A stretch of 64,000 nucleotides of DNA from contig NC_081415.1 of the NCBI RefSeq assembly GCF_030272615.1, positions 510,761,873 through 510,825,872 on the forward strand. The letters run 5' to 3'. Of the stretch, positions 1-9,110 are shown one piece after another. The stretch comes from Cryptomeria japonica (taxonomy: Eukaryota > Streptophyta > Pinopsida > Cupressales > Cupressaceae). The first letter of the stretch is position 1; each line of letters opens with the position of its first letter. Under the pieces are notes generated by a model. The model was not told the origin of the DNA. It searched no databases and was given only the letters and a program-made list of their open reading frames with translations. Made by a program: the position numbers and the translations under genes.

Positions 1-411
1 GGAGTGGTACTCAGTCAAGAGGGAAGGCCTCTTGCTTTCTTCAGTGAGAAGTTGAATGAGCCCAAGAAAAGATATTCATCCTATGACCTAGAGATGTATG
101 CTCTAGTCCAATCATTGAAAAAGTGGAGACACTACTTGTTATCGAAAGAATTCATAGTTTTCACAGACAATCAGGCCCTTAGCTTCATAAATATTCAAGA
201 AAAGTTGAATCACCGGCACATGAAATGGGTAGAGACTCTACAAGCTTTCACTTTCATCCTTAAGGACAAGACAGGAGTCAAGAATAAGGTGGCAGATGCT
301 TTGTCTTGGCCTACACCTAGGACAACGAATGATGTCAGAAGTTTCCATGGCTTAGCTACCTTCTATAGGAAGTTTATAAGGGGCTTTAGCCATATTTGTG
401 CTCCTATGCTT
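1..411 (+). pseudogene. Ty3/gypsy pol fragment, domains in permuted order
   Basis: The reading frame from position 4 starts with the gypsy RNase H core (motifs GRPLAFFSEKL, FTDNQAL and KNKVADALS). After VADALS it runs without a break into a segment with the signature of the RT thumb (DVRSFHGLATFYRKFIRGFS). In intact Ty3/gypsy pol the thumb lies before RNase H, so the order is reversed. Similarity ends near 411 and the frame then reads into AT-rich DNA. The left part may continue beyond the window. It is a dead scrap, probably made by recombination between two element copies or by a tandem partial duplication. The family call is firm; the cause of the permutation is inference. Confidence 0.85.
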
Positions 412-1141
412 GATCATCATATATATATCAATTATTATTATTACTTAATATAATTACCGATGAATGATTAATTGAAATTTAACTATTTATTTATTTATTA
501 AATATTATTATTCATATCTTGGGTTTATTATCCTATGCCACTTTTTTTTGGGGTTTATTATCCTATGCCACTAAAAGTGAACTTCATTTCATTCATTTGG
601 CAAAATAGGAGGAGAAAAGTGAGTTGTGAAGAGAAACAAGGTTTCATTGAAGAAAAACCAGCAAGGAGGAAGCTCAAGATTTCATCCATTCATCACATTG
701 GGGCTGCATTATACTTTGATTTGGTGCATCAAGAGTTGGAAAGGAAGAGTTTGCAGCTTATTTCAAGCTTGTTGTAAGAGGTAAGATTGATTTTTTGAGC
801 TTTTTTTGTTTCTTGTATGCAAAAATTTCATTTTCTATTCTTTTTTTTTGAAAGTTTACATTTTTTTCCAAAATATTTTGTATGTTACTATGTAGGGTTT
901 GTAAATTTTTTTTAAAAAAAAGTAGGGTTTGAAATTTTGATCAAACACTACATTTAAAAAAAAATAAATTTACAAGCCCTACCTTAGCTTTTTGAAAAAA
1001 ATGTACAATGAGAATGAATTCACAACAAAGAATGAATGTATTAATTTTTTTTGTATTTGTAATGTCTTATGACTCTTATTGCAACAACCTTCACTTTCTT
1101 ATTTGCCTCAAGTTTTACAAAATTATCATACAATGTCTTTT
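412..1141. other. AT-rich spacer with a short direct repeat and a hairpin
   Basis: No gene is supported. A 20-bp segment starting gggtttattatcc occurs at 521-540 and again at 551-570. A long imperfect hairpin lies at 893-982: the left arm starts tagggtttgtaaa and the right arm ends tttacaagccctacc, with T/A runs between. The 5' end of hAT-1 should lie here, but no GACTCG-rich subterminal block or matching terminal inverted repeat is visible. Confidence 0.5.
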
Positions 1142-4023
1142 TCTAGACCCCCCATTAGAAAGGACCCTGCTTGTAAATTTCATGAGGGTTTTCCAAGGCA
1201 AAAAAAGGGGCAGACAGTTTTTTTTTTGCAAAACAATATTCCATGGAGGCATATATAGATTGAAATACCATATTTCTGGTGTGCGTGGGCATGATGCCGA
1301 CCGATGCATTGAGGCAACAACTGAGGTTGTATGCGAGTGCTATGTAATGGTTGAAACAATTGAAAACAAAAAGAAGCAAAAGGAGGATCTCGCGGCCATT
1401 GGAAGTGGGACAGCTTTAGGTTGTGTTGGAGGGCCTTCTTCCATGCCTCCATATGGTCCCACTCACCATGCTACTGTTGGTGCTAGTGCTTCTGCTTCTG
1501 CAGGTGCCACTACTCATGTTCCTAGCATTGCCAGTGGTAGTGGGAGTGTTAGCATTGGACCTAGAATTCGTAAATCTAGGTTGGATACCTTCTTTGCGCC
1601 TCGCACTACTCCTGGGTCCCAACAGTCACTTGAGAGCATGGGTTGGAACAAGGAGGTCCATGATGCCGCTACAATGGCAGTTGGCAGGTTTTGGGTCTAC
1701 GATAGTGTTCCATTCTTTACAGCCAAGTGAATGTTTTATGTTTGATAATTTTTATATTTTGATTCTTCGTTTATTTTTTTCCTGTACATACTTAACTTAT
1801 CTCATTTAATTTATTTGTGTCAGGTCTCCTTATTGGCAAGAAATGGTTGATGCCCTTACCATATGCGGGGCGGGGTTCAAAGCCCCTTCTGAGTCTAATT
1901 TGAGGGGACCCATTTTGACTCAATCGGTGAATGATGTGAAGAAGGAATTAGGTGAACAATGCCAGATATGAAGCACTAAAGGTTGCACCATCATGATTGA
2001 TGGTTGGACGGATAGGAGAAATAGAACTCTCCTTAATTTTCTTTTTTCTTCCGTAGGTGATTGATTAATTTTAGTTTCATTTAGTCATTAATTTTATATT
2101 TTTCATTTAATGATTTATCGAATGATCATTGATCTTGCTTTATTTTTTTATTTTAGGGGGGCACCGTTTTCATCAAGTCCATTGATGCCTCTGCCCATTG
2201 CAAGAATGCCACCTACCTATGTGAGCAGATAGAGGAGGTGATTGATGAGGTGGATGAGGAAAATGTGGTACAGGTGGTGACCGACAATGCAGCAAATTAT
2301 GTTGCTGCAGGCAAACTTTTGATTACAAACTAATTTTGTTTGCAAATTAATTACTATTTTGTAACTTCATTAATTACAATGCAAGAAATTATGTTGTTGC
2401 AGGTAGACTATTGATGGAGAGGCACCCATCTGTAGTTTGGACCCCATGTGCTTCCCATTGCATTGACCTCATGTTGGAGGATATTGGAAAACTCCCATGG
2501 GTCAAGAGATGTGTAGAAAGGGCGAGAAATGTGTGCAAATTTGTATATAATCATTCATGGGTGTTGGCTCTTATGAGACAATACACAGAGCGGAAGGAGT
2601 TAGCTCGTCCAGGAATCACAAGATTTGCCACAAACTTCATCACATTGCAGTCCATGCTTCGCTGTAAGTGGGCCTTGAGATGTATGATTGTTGGTGAGGA
2701 GTGGTCTTCCTCATCCTATACTGCTACCCCTCTAGGGAAAGATATGGCAGACTGCATTATTGATGAGCAAGACTTTTGGATCCCTTGTGATGAGATAGTG
2801 AAGGTAATTTTTTTATAAATTCTACAATTTGACTTTTTGTTTTATAACTTATTCATCATATTCTCTTATTTGCTCATTTTTCTAAATTACACTATTTTCA
2901 ATTTTGTAGTTTGTTAAGCCCTTGGTGGTTCTGTTGCGAGTTGCGGATGGAGAAAAGCCTGCAATGGGCTACATATATGAGGGCATGGATAGGGCGAAGG
3001 AGGGCATCAAATCCGTCTATGGAGGAGATGAGAGCAAGTATGGTCCCATTTGGGAGATCATTGATAGGAGATGGCATCATCAACTTCATAGGCCCATCTG
3101 TGCAGCAACCTATTATCTGAATCTGGCATTCCATTTTAGCCCTACTTTCAAGGCTGATGTGGAGGTTCTTAATGGTTATACTCAATCATGGAGAAGATGG
3201 CACTTGCTAGTTCTACTCAGACAGAGCTTATTCGAGAGCTACAGTTGTTCTCAAATGCACAAGGGGAGACCTCTCGTCCTATCGCCAAAGAAAGTAGGAC
3301 AACTATGATGCTAGGTAAAAATAAATTGTAAGGCTTAATTTTAGTTTTATTGTATATTGTTAAATGAGTTTATGAGTGAGACTGATTTTATTTATTTTTC
3401 TCATTTCAAACTCAGATAATTGGTGGAGCTTTTTTGGCCCAATGACACCAAATCTTCAGAAGTTGGCCATTCGCATCTTGAGCCAACCATGCAATGCATC
3501 TGATTGTGAGCGCAATTGGAGTATGTTTGAGCACATATACTCCAAGAGGCGCAATAGATTATCTGTGGAGAAGATGAATGATCTCGTCTTTGTTCACTAC
3601 AACCTCTGCCTAAGAATGAGAAAGAATGCATTAGCTGACATCTCTCCTATCATTCTAGATGAGGTTGATCCTGATGCAGAGTCGGCCACTGAGACAGATA
3701 TTGTGGCTGTCTTTAGTGATGATGACACTGATTGGATCGACTAGGTAGATATAGAGGCTGAGGTTGTAGCCATGGCAGAGGAGCAGAGAGCACGAGCAGA
3801 GACAGGAGATTCAGAGGGAGATAGTGACACAGATGTTCCTGATGTTGGTGAGCATGGCATGGTGTCACGGGGAGCGGCTATGGCTGCCAAATCATCTAGG
3901 AGCACCTTATTAGACGCCTTTGCAAGGGGTTGGGGCCAGAGGGTGCATGCTCCTCTGAGCCATAGGCTTGTAGTTGTATTTACCTTTGGTATTTGTATGG
4001 AACATTTGATGATGATCATATGA
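1142..4023 (+). pseudogene. hAT transposase with BED finger, DUF659-like and dimerisation domains, six exons
   Basis: hAT transposases cut and paste DNA in the nucleus. Exons readable by splice sites and frame are about 1142-1726, 1824-2056, 2157-2310, 2403-2803, 2910-3314 and 3416-3744. Exon 1 holds a degenerate BED zinc finger (FHGGIYRLKYHISGV) with one Cys of the first pair lost. Exon 2 holds the DUF659-type motif CTIMIDGWTDRRNRTLLNF. Exons 3-4 carry VVTDNAANYVAAG and TPCASHCIDLMLEDIG. Exon 6 is the hAT C-terminal dimerisation region (NASDCERNWSMFEHIYSKRRNRL). Damage includes a TGA in exon 2 just before STKGC and a TAG at 3742-3744. The hAT-2 copy has CAG at the latter site, and the frame continues to 4021 as an acidic tail. 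A G-run at the start of exon 3 may hide a one-base shift. Start codon not determinable. Confidence 0.85.
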
Positions 4024-4309
4024 TGACATGGATTTTTTATTCCATGAGTTTGGTAATATTGTATACGTTTGACAATAGTTATATATCTATGTTTGTTATT
4101 TCCTTCAGCTACAATTTGCGTTTATGGCATATGCTTATTTGATTGATGTATACTTGTGTATGTAATCAAATGAGCCAAGTTTGATGATGTTATTGTGTCT
4201 TTAAGGTTTTATTTAGTAAAGGGTGCATGTAACAAGTTTAAATCTTTAAAAATCTCTAAATTTCTTGAGTCCAGCCGAGTCCGAGCCGAGTCCAAGTCTC
4301 GTTTCTTTG
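1142..4309 (+). mobile_element. hAT-1, decayed hAT DNA transposon (3' end defined, 5' end not found)
   Basis: It carries transposase exons followed by a GACTCG-type subterminal block (4262-4300) and ends in tctcgtttctttg at 4309. That end is the exact reverse complement of the terminal repeat of hAT-2 (CAAAGAAACGAGACTC at 4395), so the 3' boundary is set by a family member inside the same window. The next 8 bases, atatatat, could be the target duplication but lie in a microsatellite and prove nothing. No 5' terminal repeat was found, so the left end is probably truncated; the start given is only where recognisable coding begins. Transposase stops and frameshifts show that it is inactive. Confidence 0.8.
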
Positions 4310-4339
4310 ATATATATACACACATATACTTATATATAT
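4310..4339. repeat. TA/CA microsatellite, left part
   Basis: Alternating TA and CA dinucleotides directly after the hAT-1 end. They continue at 8022-8215 on the far side of the solo LTR. The two parts share the phrase cacatatacttatatata, so the LTR split one microsatellite. Confidence 0.85.
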
Positions 4340-4792
4340 TGTAACGTCCCCTTCTCAGTGAGGAGTAATCAGAGGTCCATTGGTCTATTTCAGACAAAGA
4401 AACGAGACTCGGACTCGGCAAGGCCAACTTGGACTCGGACTCGGGACTCGGCGTCAGACTCAGCTCCATACTTGGCTGGACTCAAGAAAGTGAAAAACTC
4501 AAGAAATTTAGAGATTTTTAAAGATTTAAAACTTGATTCAAGCACCCTTTATTGAATGCACCTTAAAGACACTAACATCATCAAACTCGGCTCATTTGAT
4601 TACATACACAAGTATACATCAATCACATAAGCATAAACGCAAATTGTAGCTGAAGGAAATAAAAAACATAGATATATAAATATTGTCAAATGTATACAAT
4701 ATTACAAAACTCATGGAATAAAAAATCCATGTCATCATATGATCATCATCAAATGTTTCATACAAATACCAAAGGTAAATACAACTACAAGC

Positions 4793-5086
4793 CTATGGCT
4801 CAGAGGAGCCTGCACCCTTCGGCCCCGGCCCCCTATGAAGGTGTCTAAGGTAGGTCTTGGATGATTCGACAGCCATAGCCGCTCCCCGTGACACCATGCC
4901 ATGCTCACCAACATCAGGAACATCCGTGTCACTATCTGCCTCTGAATCTCCTATCTGTGCTTGTGCTCTCCGCTCCTCCTCTGCCATGGCTACAGTCTCA
5001 GCCTCTATATCTACCTGGTCGATCCAATCAGTGTCAGACTCGGAGCTTAAATTTTCCCTACTTCTATCGACGCAGTTTCCCCCCAT
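4793..5086 (-). pseudogene. hAT-2 transposase C-terminal remnant
   Basis: From 5037 downward on the minus strand this matches the end of the hAT-1 transposase (DTDWID, VDIEAE, VAMAEE, DSDTDVPDVGEHGMVSRGAA). Position 5014-5016 has the Gln codon CAG where hAT-1 has TAG, so the acidic tail was part of the ancestral protein. Residues upstream of the junction come from leader sequence, not from coding. It is a fragment without catalytic residues. Confidence 0.8.
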
Positions 5087-5326
5087 ATTTTTCGACGGGG
5101 GTTTGGGGGTAGTGCCCCCAAGGTGGGGTCAAGGGGCAGCACCCCTTGCGCGCTCGAGGGGTAGCGCCTTGCAAGGCCAAAAAAAACTTATTATTTAATA
5201 AAGGTGTCGGATGTTATTTTTCTATTGGCTGACAGCTTGTAACCCTAATTTTTATCATTCTCAGGCGAAGGTTGTAGTGAACAAAGACGATACCATTCAT
5301 TTAAAAAAAACTTTTTAAAATGTATT

Positions 5327-5448
5327 TTTTTTGTCATTTTACCAACGTAGCCTATAGCTGAGTTTGGGGCTCGGGACTCGCCGAGTTTTTTTGTCATTTT
5401 ACCAACGTAGCCTATAGCTGAGTTTGGGGCTCGGGACTCGCCGAGTTT
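5327..5448. repeat. Two perfect 60-bp tandem copies in hAT-2
   Basis: The unit starts ttttgtcattttaccaacgt and contains gctcgggactcgccgag. Two copies follow head to tail with exact 60-bp spacing and no visible mismatch, so the duplication is recent relative to the element's other decay. Confidence 0.95.
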
Positions 5449-5458
5449 GGCGAGTTTG

Positions 5459-5721
5459 AGCCAAACTCGCCAACTCGGCGAGTTTGCTCACTAGACTCGG
5501 ACAAGTCCGAGTCCGAGTCCTAGAGACTCGGTGAGCATGACTCGGACTTGGACTCGTCGAGTTTAGGCGAGTCCGAGCGAGTCCCGTTTCTATGATTTCA
5601 GAGACCCGTAGGTTGCAAACTCGCCAAACTCGGCGAGTCTGGCGAGTTTGCTCACTAGACTCGGACTCAGACTCGTCGAGTTTAGGCGAGTCCGGGCGAG
5701 TCTCGTTTCTATGATTTCAGA
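5459..5721. repeat. Duplicated hAT-2 terminus including host flank
   Basis: The segment running from gagtttgctcactagactcgg to the terminus cgtttctatg, followed by atttcagagacccgtagg, occurs twice: ending at 5612 and at 5731. The inner copy includes the 8-bp target sequence and ten further host-LTR bases, so the duplication arose after insertion. Confidence 0.8.
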
Positions 5722-5896
5722 GACCCGTAGGCTGATTGAAATGGAGAGTTAGGGTTTCCTATTTTTGTGGAGTTCTGCACGAGCCATTTGAGGACTGTTC
5801 GTTGGCAATTCTACATTTCTGTTCATTTTTCCTTTTAGGTTTTTTGAGAGTTTCTTGGTGGTATAACATGCATTCAATTCTGAGGAGAATTTTGAA

Positions 5897-6028
5897 CTTA
5901 CTATTTTTAGTAAGTGGGTGTTGGGCTGACTAGATAGTACAATTTTTTTGGGTTTTCTGAGCTCTCTCTCTGGGTTCGATGATCAGGATTTTCGGAGTAG
6001 TTTTTCTTGACTTGCTATTTTTAGTAAG
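5897..6028 (+). repeat. Two copies of a small hairpin in the solo LTR
   Basis: CTTACTA-ttttt-type loop-TAGTAAG at 5897-5914 and CTTGCTA-loop-TAGTAAG at 6011-6028. The single difference keeps pairing as a G-U wobble in RNA. Role unknown. Confidence 0.6.
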
Positions 6029-6315
6029 TGTCAGTTCGGGTATTGCTATTTTTGGCAGTCTTGGGCAGAGCTCCAATCCAGTGCAGTTCAGTGTTTTTCT
6101 TCACTTCAGTTCACCTGTGGATTTGACTGCGATCAGTATTGGAGATATAAGTGAATTAATTAAATAGTAGTACTTTACTTTAAAGTTTAATATTTAATTA
6201 TTTATATTACTGATCAATTGTATTGAGAATTGTGCATAGTGTTATTTATCCTAAGTCACAAGTTATTTCCCTAAGTTGTTGGCGTAAAAAATGAAGGTGT
6301 TTATGATCTGCAATG

Positions 6316-6673
6316 TGTTACAAGCTAGGGTTGCTGTTGCAGTAAAAGGTCGACTTGTCAATGCTCACTTGTCAATGCTCGATACAACCACTAGACTTAT
6401 AGAATCCACAGGAGATTGTTAAACCATGTCGCGAATCTCCACGAGGGACGCTAGCCCACTGCCAACAATCCCCCTCCCAGCGTCACTCGCCGCGGCCTGT
6501 GTGATTCAAACCTGTGACCAAGCTCTGATACCACTTGTTACAAGCTAGGGTTGCCGTTGCACCAAAAGATTGACCTGTCAATGCTTGATACAACCACTAG
6601 ACTTATAGAATCCACAGGAGGTTGTTAAACCATGTCGTGAATCCCCACGAGGGATGCTGGCCCACTGCCAACA
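6316..6673 (-). mobile_element. TRIM (terminal-repeat retrotransposon in miniature), 358 bp
   Basis: Two LTRs (6316-6467, 152 bp; 6536-6673, 138 bp) with ends TGTT...AACA enclose 68 bp. On the minus strand a perfect TGGTATCAGAGC primer binding site (6522-6533), matching the 3' end of initiator tRNA-Met, lies 2 nt inside one LTR. A purine run, GGGAGGGGGA, precedes the other (6469-6478). Flanking 5-bp target duplications are CAATG (6311-6315 and 6674-6678). No coding sequence is present, as expected for TRIMs, which rely on proteins of autonomous elements. The longer LTR has an extra 14-bp tandem copy of cacttgtcaatgct. Confidence 0.93.
6522..6533 (-). promoter_or_regulatory. TRIM primer binding site (tRNA-iMet type)
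   Basis: Minus strand TGGTATCAGAGC, 2 nt from the LTR end. It would prime minus-strand cDNA synthesis. Confidence 0.9.
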
Positions 6674-6829
6674 CAATGTTGATATTATAACTTGGCGATT
6701 TTTCCTTGGGAAAAGTTCGACTAGGGAGTGTGGAAGTGGATGCCATATTTGGAGGGGCATGTGAAATGAAATGCAAATGAATGTAAGGTAATTTGGGCAC
6801 CATTTCAGGTGAATTTGAGTTTCAAAATC

Positions 6830-6837
6830 TATAAATA
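6830..6837 (+). promoter_or_regulatory. TATA box of the solo LTR
   Basis: TATAAATA followed by aggctcct-like sequence typical of an LTR U3/R boundary. It suggests plus-strand transcription of the parent element. Confidence 0.5.
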
Positions 6838-7594
6838 CAAGGGATGGGCTCCTCATTTGGTGATCTTGAGAATTTACACCATTATACTATTGGAATGGTT
6901 AGTGACTGGACTTCGAAGTTGGAAGAGCTTCCTAGTTGCTTCGGTTTCGTACTTGAGACACAGTACCTAGCTGGATAGTTGATTTTTGAGTGATGTTTTT
7001 GGAGTGTTTGATTCAGTTTTCAGTGAGAGTTTTGAATTTTCTATGTTGCTGCTGTGTTTTTGGTGTTGCTGGTGCGTATTTGGCTGGAAGTGAGTTTTAT
7101 TCGTAGCTGCCTATGTGTTGAGAGCATTGTTCTAGGTATCGGCTCTTTGGAAGCGTATTGGGAAGACAATCCTTCTTCTATCTTGGCGTGGCTTTGGTGG
7201 TCATTCTGTTTTTTGGTTGCAAATCGAATTCTGCTGCTGTAGTGCCATTTTCAGAATTACCTTGGGATGCGTGCATCACATTTGAGGCTTCCAAGTTGCA
7301 GGTTTGAGGTATTGGATTGGTCGCCTATGTTATATTAGTCATTTGCATTTGATTTGGTGTGATTTCGAATAGTTTTGAGAAAGTTATGAGTGTTTTGGTG
7401 TTTCTGGTAGTGGCTGGACAGTGTGTTTCTAGCTTGCAGAATTAGAACAGCAGTAGTGTTTTTATGTTGTGTGATTTTGGAAGTATTTTGCTTGGGATCA
7501 GCATTAAACATCTTCTCTAATCCTTTATCTCTATTTTGTAAGATTGTTTCAGTAGTATAGATCAATCATTCTTGCTGCAACTTATCTGTAATTC

Positions 7595-7809
7595 CCACTA
7601 CATAAGTGGAAGAGGCTAGCCATGCCACCTATCTTTGTTTGTAATAATGTCCTCCCGCTGAATAAGCGGTGGAGTTGATAGTAATCTTCATTTTAGTTCT
7701 TCCGCTGCATAAGCGGTAGAGTGATTGCTCATTTCAATTGTTTGTATCGTCCTTGGCTGGTTTACCGTCAAGTGATTTTAGGATTTTCCATTACCCGCTG
7801 TATAAGCGG
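7595..7809 (+). repeat. Four covarying hairpins, CCRCT-N5-AGYGG
   Basis: 5-bp stems with 5-nt loops ending in ATA occur at 7595-7609 (CCACT/AGTGG), 7655-7669, 7702-7716 and 7795-7809 (CCGCT/AGCGG). The first copy differs from the others on both arms in a compensating way. Sequence around them is otherwise not conserved. They lie in the 3' part of the solo LTR. A structural role in the element's RNA is possible but unproven. Confidence 0.75.
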
Positions 7810-8021
7810 AAGGGGTTGGCTTGCCACCCAGTATTGTATCAGCATCTCAGATTTGTATTTAACGATCCCCTATCACTTTATGCTCTCACCCTCCTAATTT
7901 GGGCTCTCGATGATCAAAAAGTCGAAGGGTTACTTTTTGCAGTGTTTTGGTTATCATTTTCTAACCCTAACGGGTGCTTGTAATTGTTAAAATTTTAAAA
8001 AAAATTGTTGGGGATATTACA

Positions 8022-8215
8022 TATATATATATATATACACATATACTTATATATATATATACACGTATACTTATATACACACACACACACACATATATAT
8101 ATACATACATATACTTATATATACACACACACACATATATACACACATATACTTATACACACACACACATACATACATGTGTGTGTACATATATACATAT
8201 ATATTATATATATAA
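8022..8215. repeat. TA/CA/GT microsatellite, right part
   Basis: Long alternation of TA, CA and some GT dinucleotides. It continues the array at 4310-4339. Open frames here are low-complexity artefacts. Confidence 0.95.
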
Positions 8216-8385
8216 TATTTTTGGCTTGTCATGTTGGTAGTAGATTATGTAATATAGTTTTGTCACCTTCACTGCCATTTGACTCACAATTCAGCACCTG
8301 ATGAATCACATCCTTATCAAATTCTATACCAATTAAACCAAAGTTCACAACGCTTATATATCCTTAACCCTTTTCCTAACATGTA
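8216..8385. other. Spacer
   Basis: Unique-looking AT-rich DNA between the microsatellite and hAT-3. Nothing recognised. Confidence 0.5.
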
Positions 8386-8393
8386 CACTTAAT

Positions 8394-9102
8394 CATAGTT
8401 GAAAATCTCGGACTCGCCTCGGACTCGGCAAACCAAAAATTTGGACTCGGACTCGGACTCGTGAAAGACTCGGCAAGGACTCGACAAAAAGAAAAACCGT
8501 AGTTTTACAAAAAAACATAAAGAAATTAATGCATTTAGAGAGCATAAGAGCCATAATTGAAACATTACACATGTCACATACTCATAGTTTCAAACTTTCA
8601 ACTCTAAAATGTATAATACCAAGATTTCTTCAATGCTAATTATGCTGTTATATGGAGCCTAATCAGACTCGGAAGTTAAATTTTCCCTACTTCCATCGGC
8701 GCAGTTTCCCCCTATATTTTTTGACGGGGGTTTGGGAGCAGCGCCCCTTGCGCGCTCCCTGTCGCGATACAGGGCGGGGTCGAGGGGCAGTGCCCCGTGA
8801 GGCCAAAAATACTTTTATTATTTTATAAAGGCGTCGGGTGTTATTTTTCTTTTATTTTTCACTCCCTTAGTTATGCCAAATGAAGGCAAATTTTTTTTTA
8901 AAAAACTCAATTTCAAAGCTTGCATGACTTTTTTTTGAGTCCATGCAAAAGACTCGCGCAAGTCCTTGCAAAAGACTCGCGAGTCTTTCAGATGGACTCG
9001 CCGGGACTCGCCTCGCGAGTCCTTGGTGAGTCGACTCGTGGCTCCTATGGACTCGCAAGTCCGTGGCAAGTTCGTGGCGAGTCCATGAGTTTTAAAACTA
9101 TG
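8394..9102 (-). mobile_element. hAT-3, non-autonomous hAT element, 709 bp
   Basis: Both ends are CATAGTT (left) and its inverse AACTATG (right), extending imperfectly through GGACTCGCC. Flanking 8-bp target duplications are identical: CACTTAAT at 8386-8393 and 9103-9110. Subterminal blocks are rich in GACTCG (8405-8480 and 8945-9085), probable transposase binding sites by analogy with other hAT elements. The stretch 8664-8855 is closely similar to 5036-5225 in hAT-2, so both derive from one family. No transposase coding remains. The strand is inferred from that shared leader. Confidence 0.92.
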
Positions 9103-9110
9103 CACTTAAT

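Larger units (their letters stand above)
4395..5713 (-). mobile_element. hAT-2, internally deleted hAT copy inside the solo LTR
   Basis: The left terminus CAAAGAAACGAGACTCGG and the right terminus (reverse strand CATAGAAACGAGACTCGC) are terminal inverted repeats. Both flanks carry the 8-bp target duplication ATTTCAGA (4387-4394 and 5714-5721), the hallmark of hAT insertion. On the minus strand it holds a GACTCG-rich 5' subterminal block, about 190 bp of leader (5225-5036), then directly the transposase C-terminus (5037-4793) and the 3' end. Most of the transposase is therefore deleted. The leader segment recurs in hAT-3 at 8664-8855. The element cannot move without a helper. An inner copy of the right end occurs at 5594. 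Confidence 0.9.
4340..8021 (+). mobile_element. Solo LTR of about 2.0 kb, interrupted by hAT-2 and a TRIM
   Basis: The left end TGTAACGTCCCC and right end GGGGATATTACA are near-perfect inverted repeats with TG...CA termini. Flanking 5-mers are tatat on both sides, but lie in a TA microsatellite. Taking out hAT-2 (4395-5713 plus one 8-bp target copy) and the TRIM (6316-6673 plus one 5-bp copy) leaves about 1,992 bp. A TATA box at 6830-6837 followed by a GC-richer stretch suggests plus orientation. No PBS, coding region or second LTR copy is attached, so it is best read as a solo LTR left by LTR-LTR recombination, of a probable gypsy-type family. The family name is not known to me. Confidence 0.75.

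Noticed and set aside
1008-1141. ATG at 1008 as the transposase start
   Set aside because: The residues before about 1142 are hydrophobic AT-rich read-through with no similarity to hAT N-termini.
4310-4317. atatatat as the hAT-1 target duplication
   Set aside because: It is part of a TA microsatellite and the 5' end of hAT-1 was not found, so it cannot be tested.
7974-8301. Two frames of 88-98 codons rich in Ile, Tyr, His and Thr
   Set aside because: They are translations of the TA/CA microsatellite.
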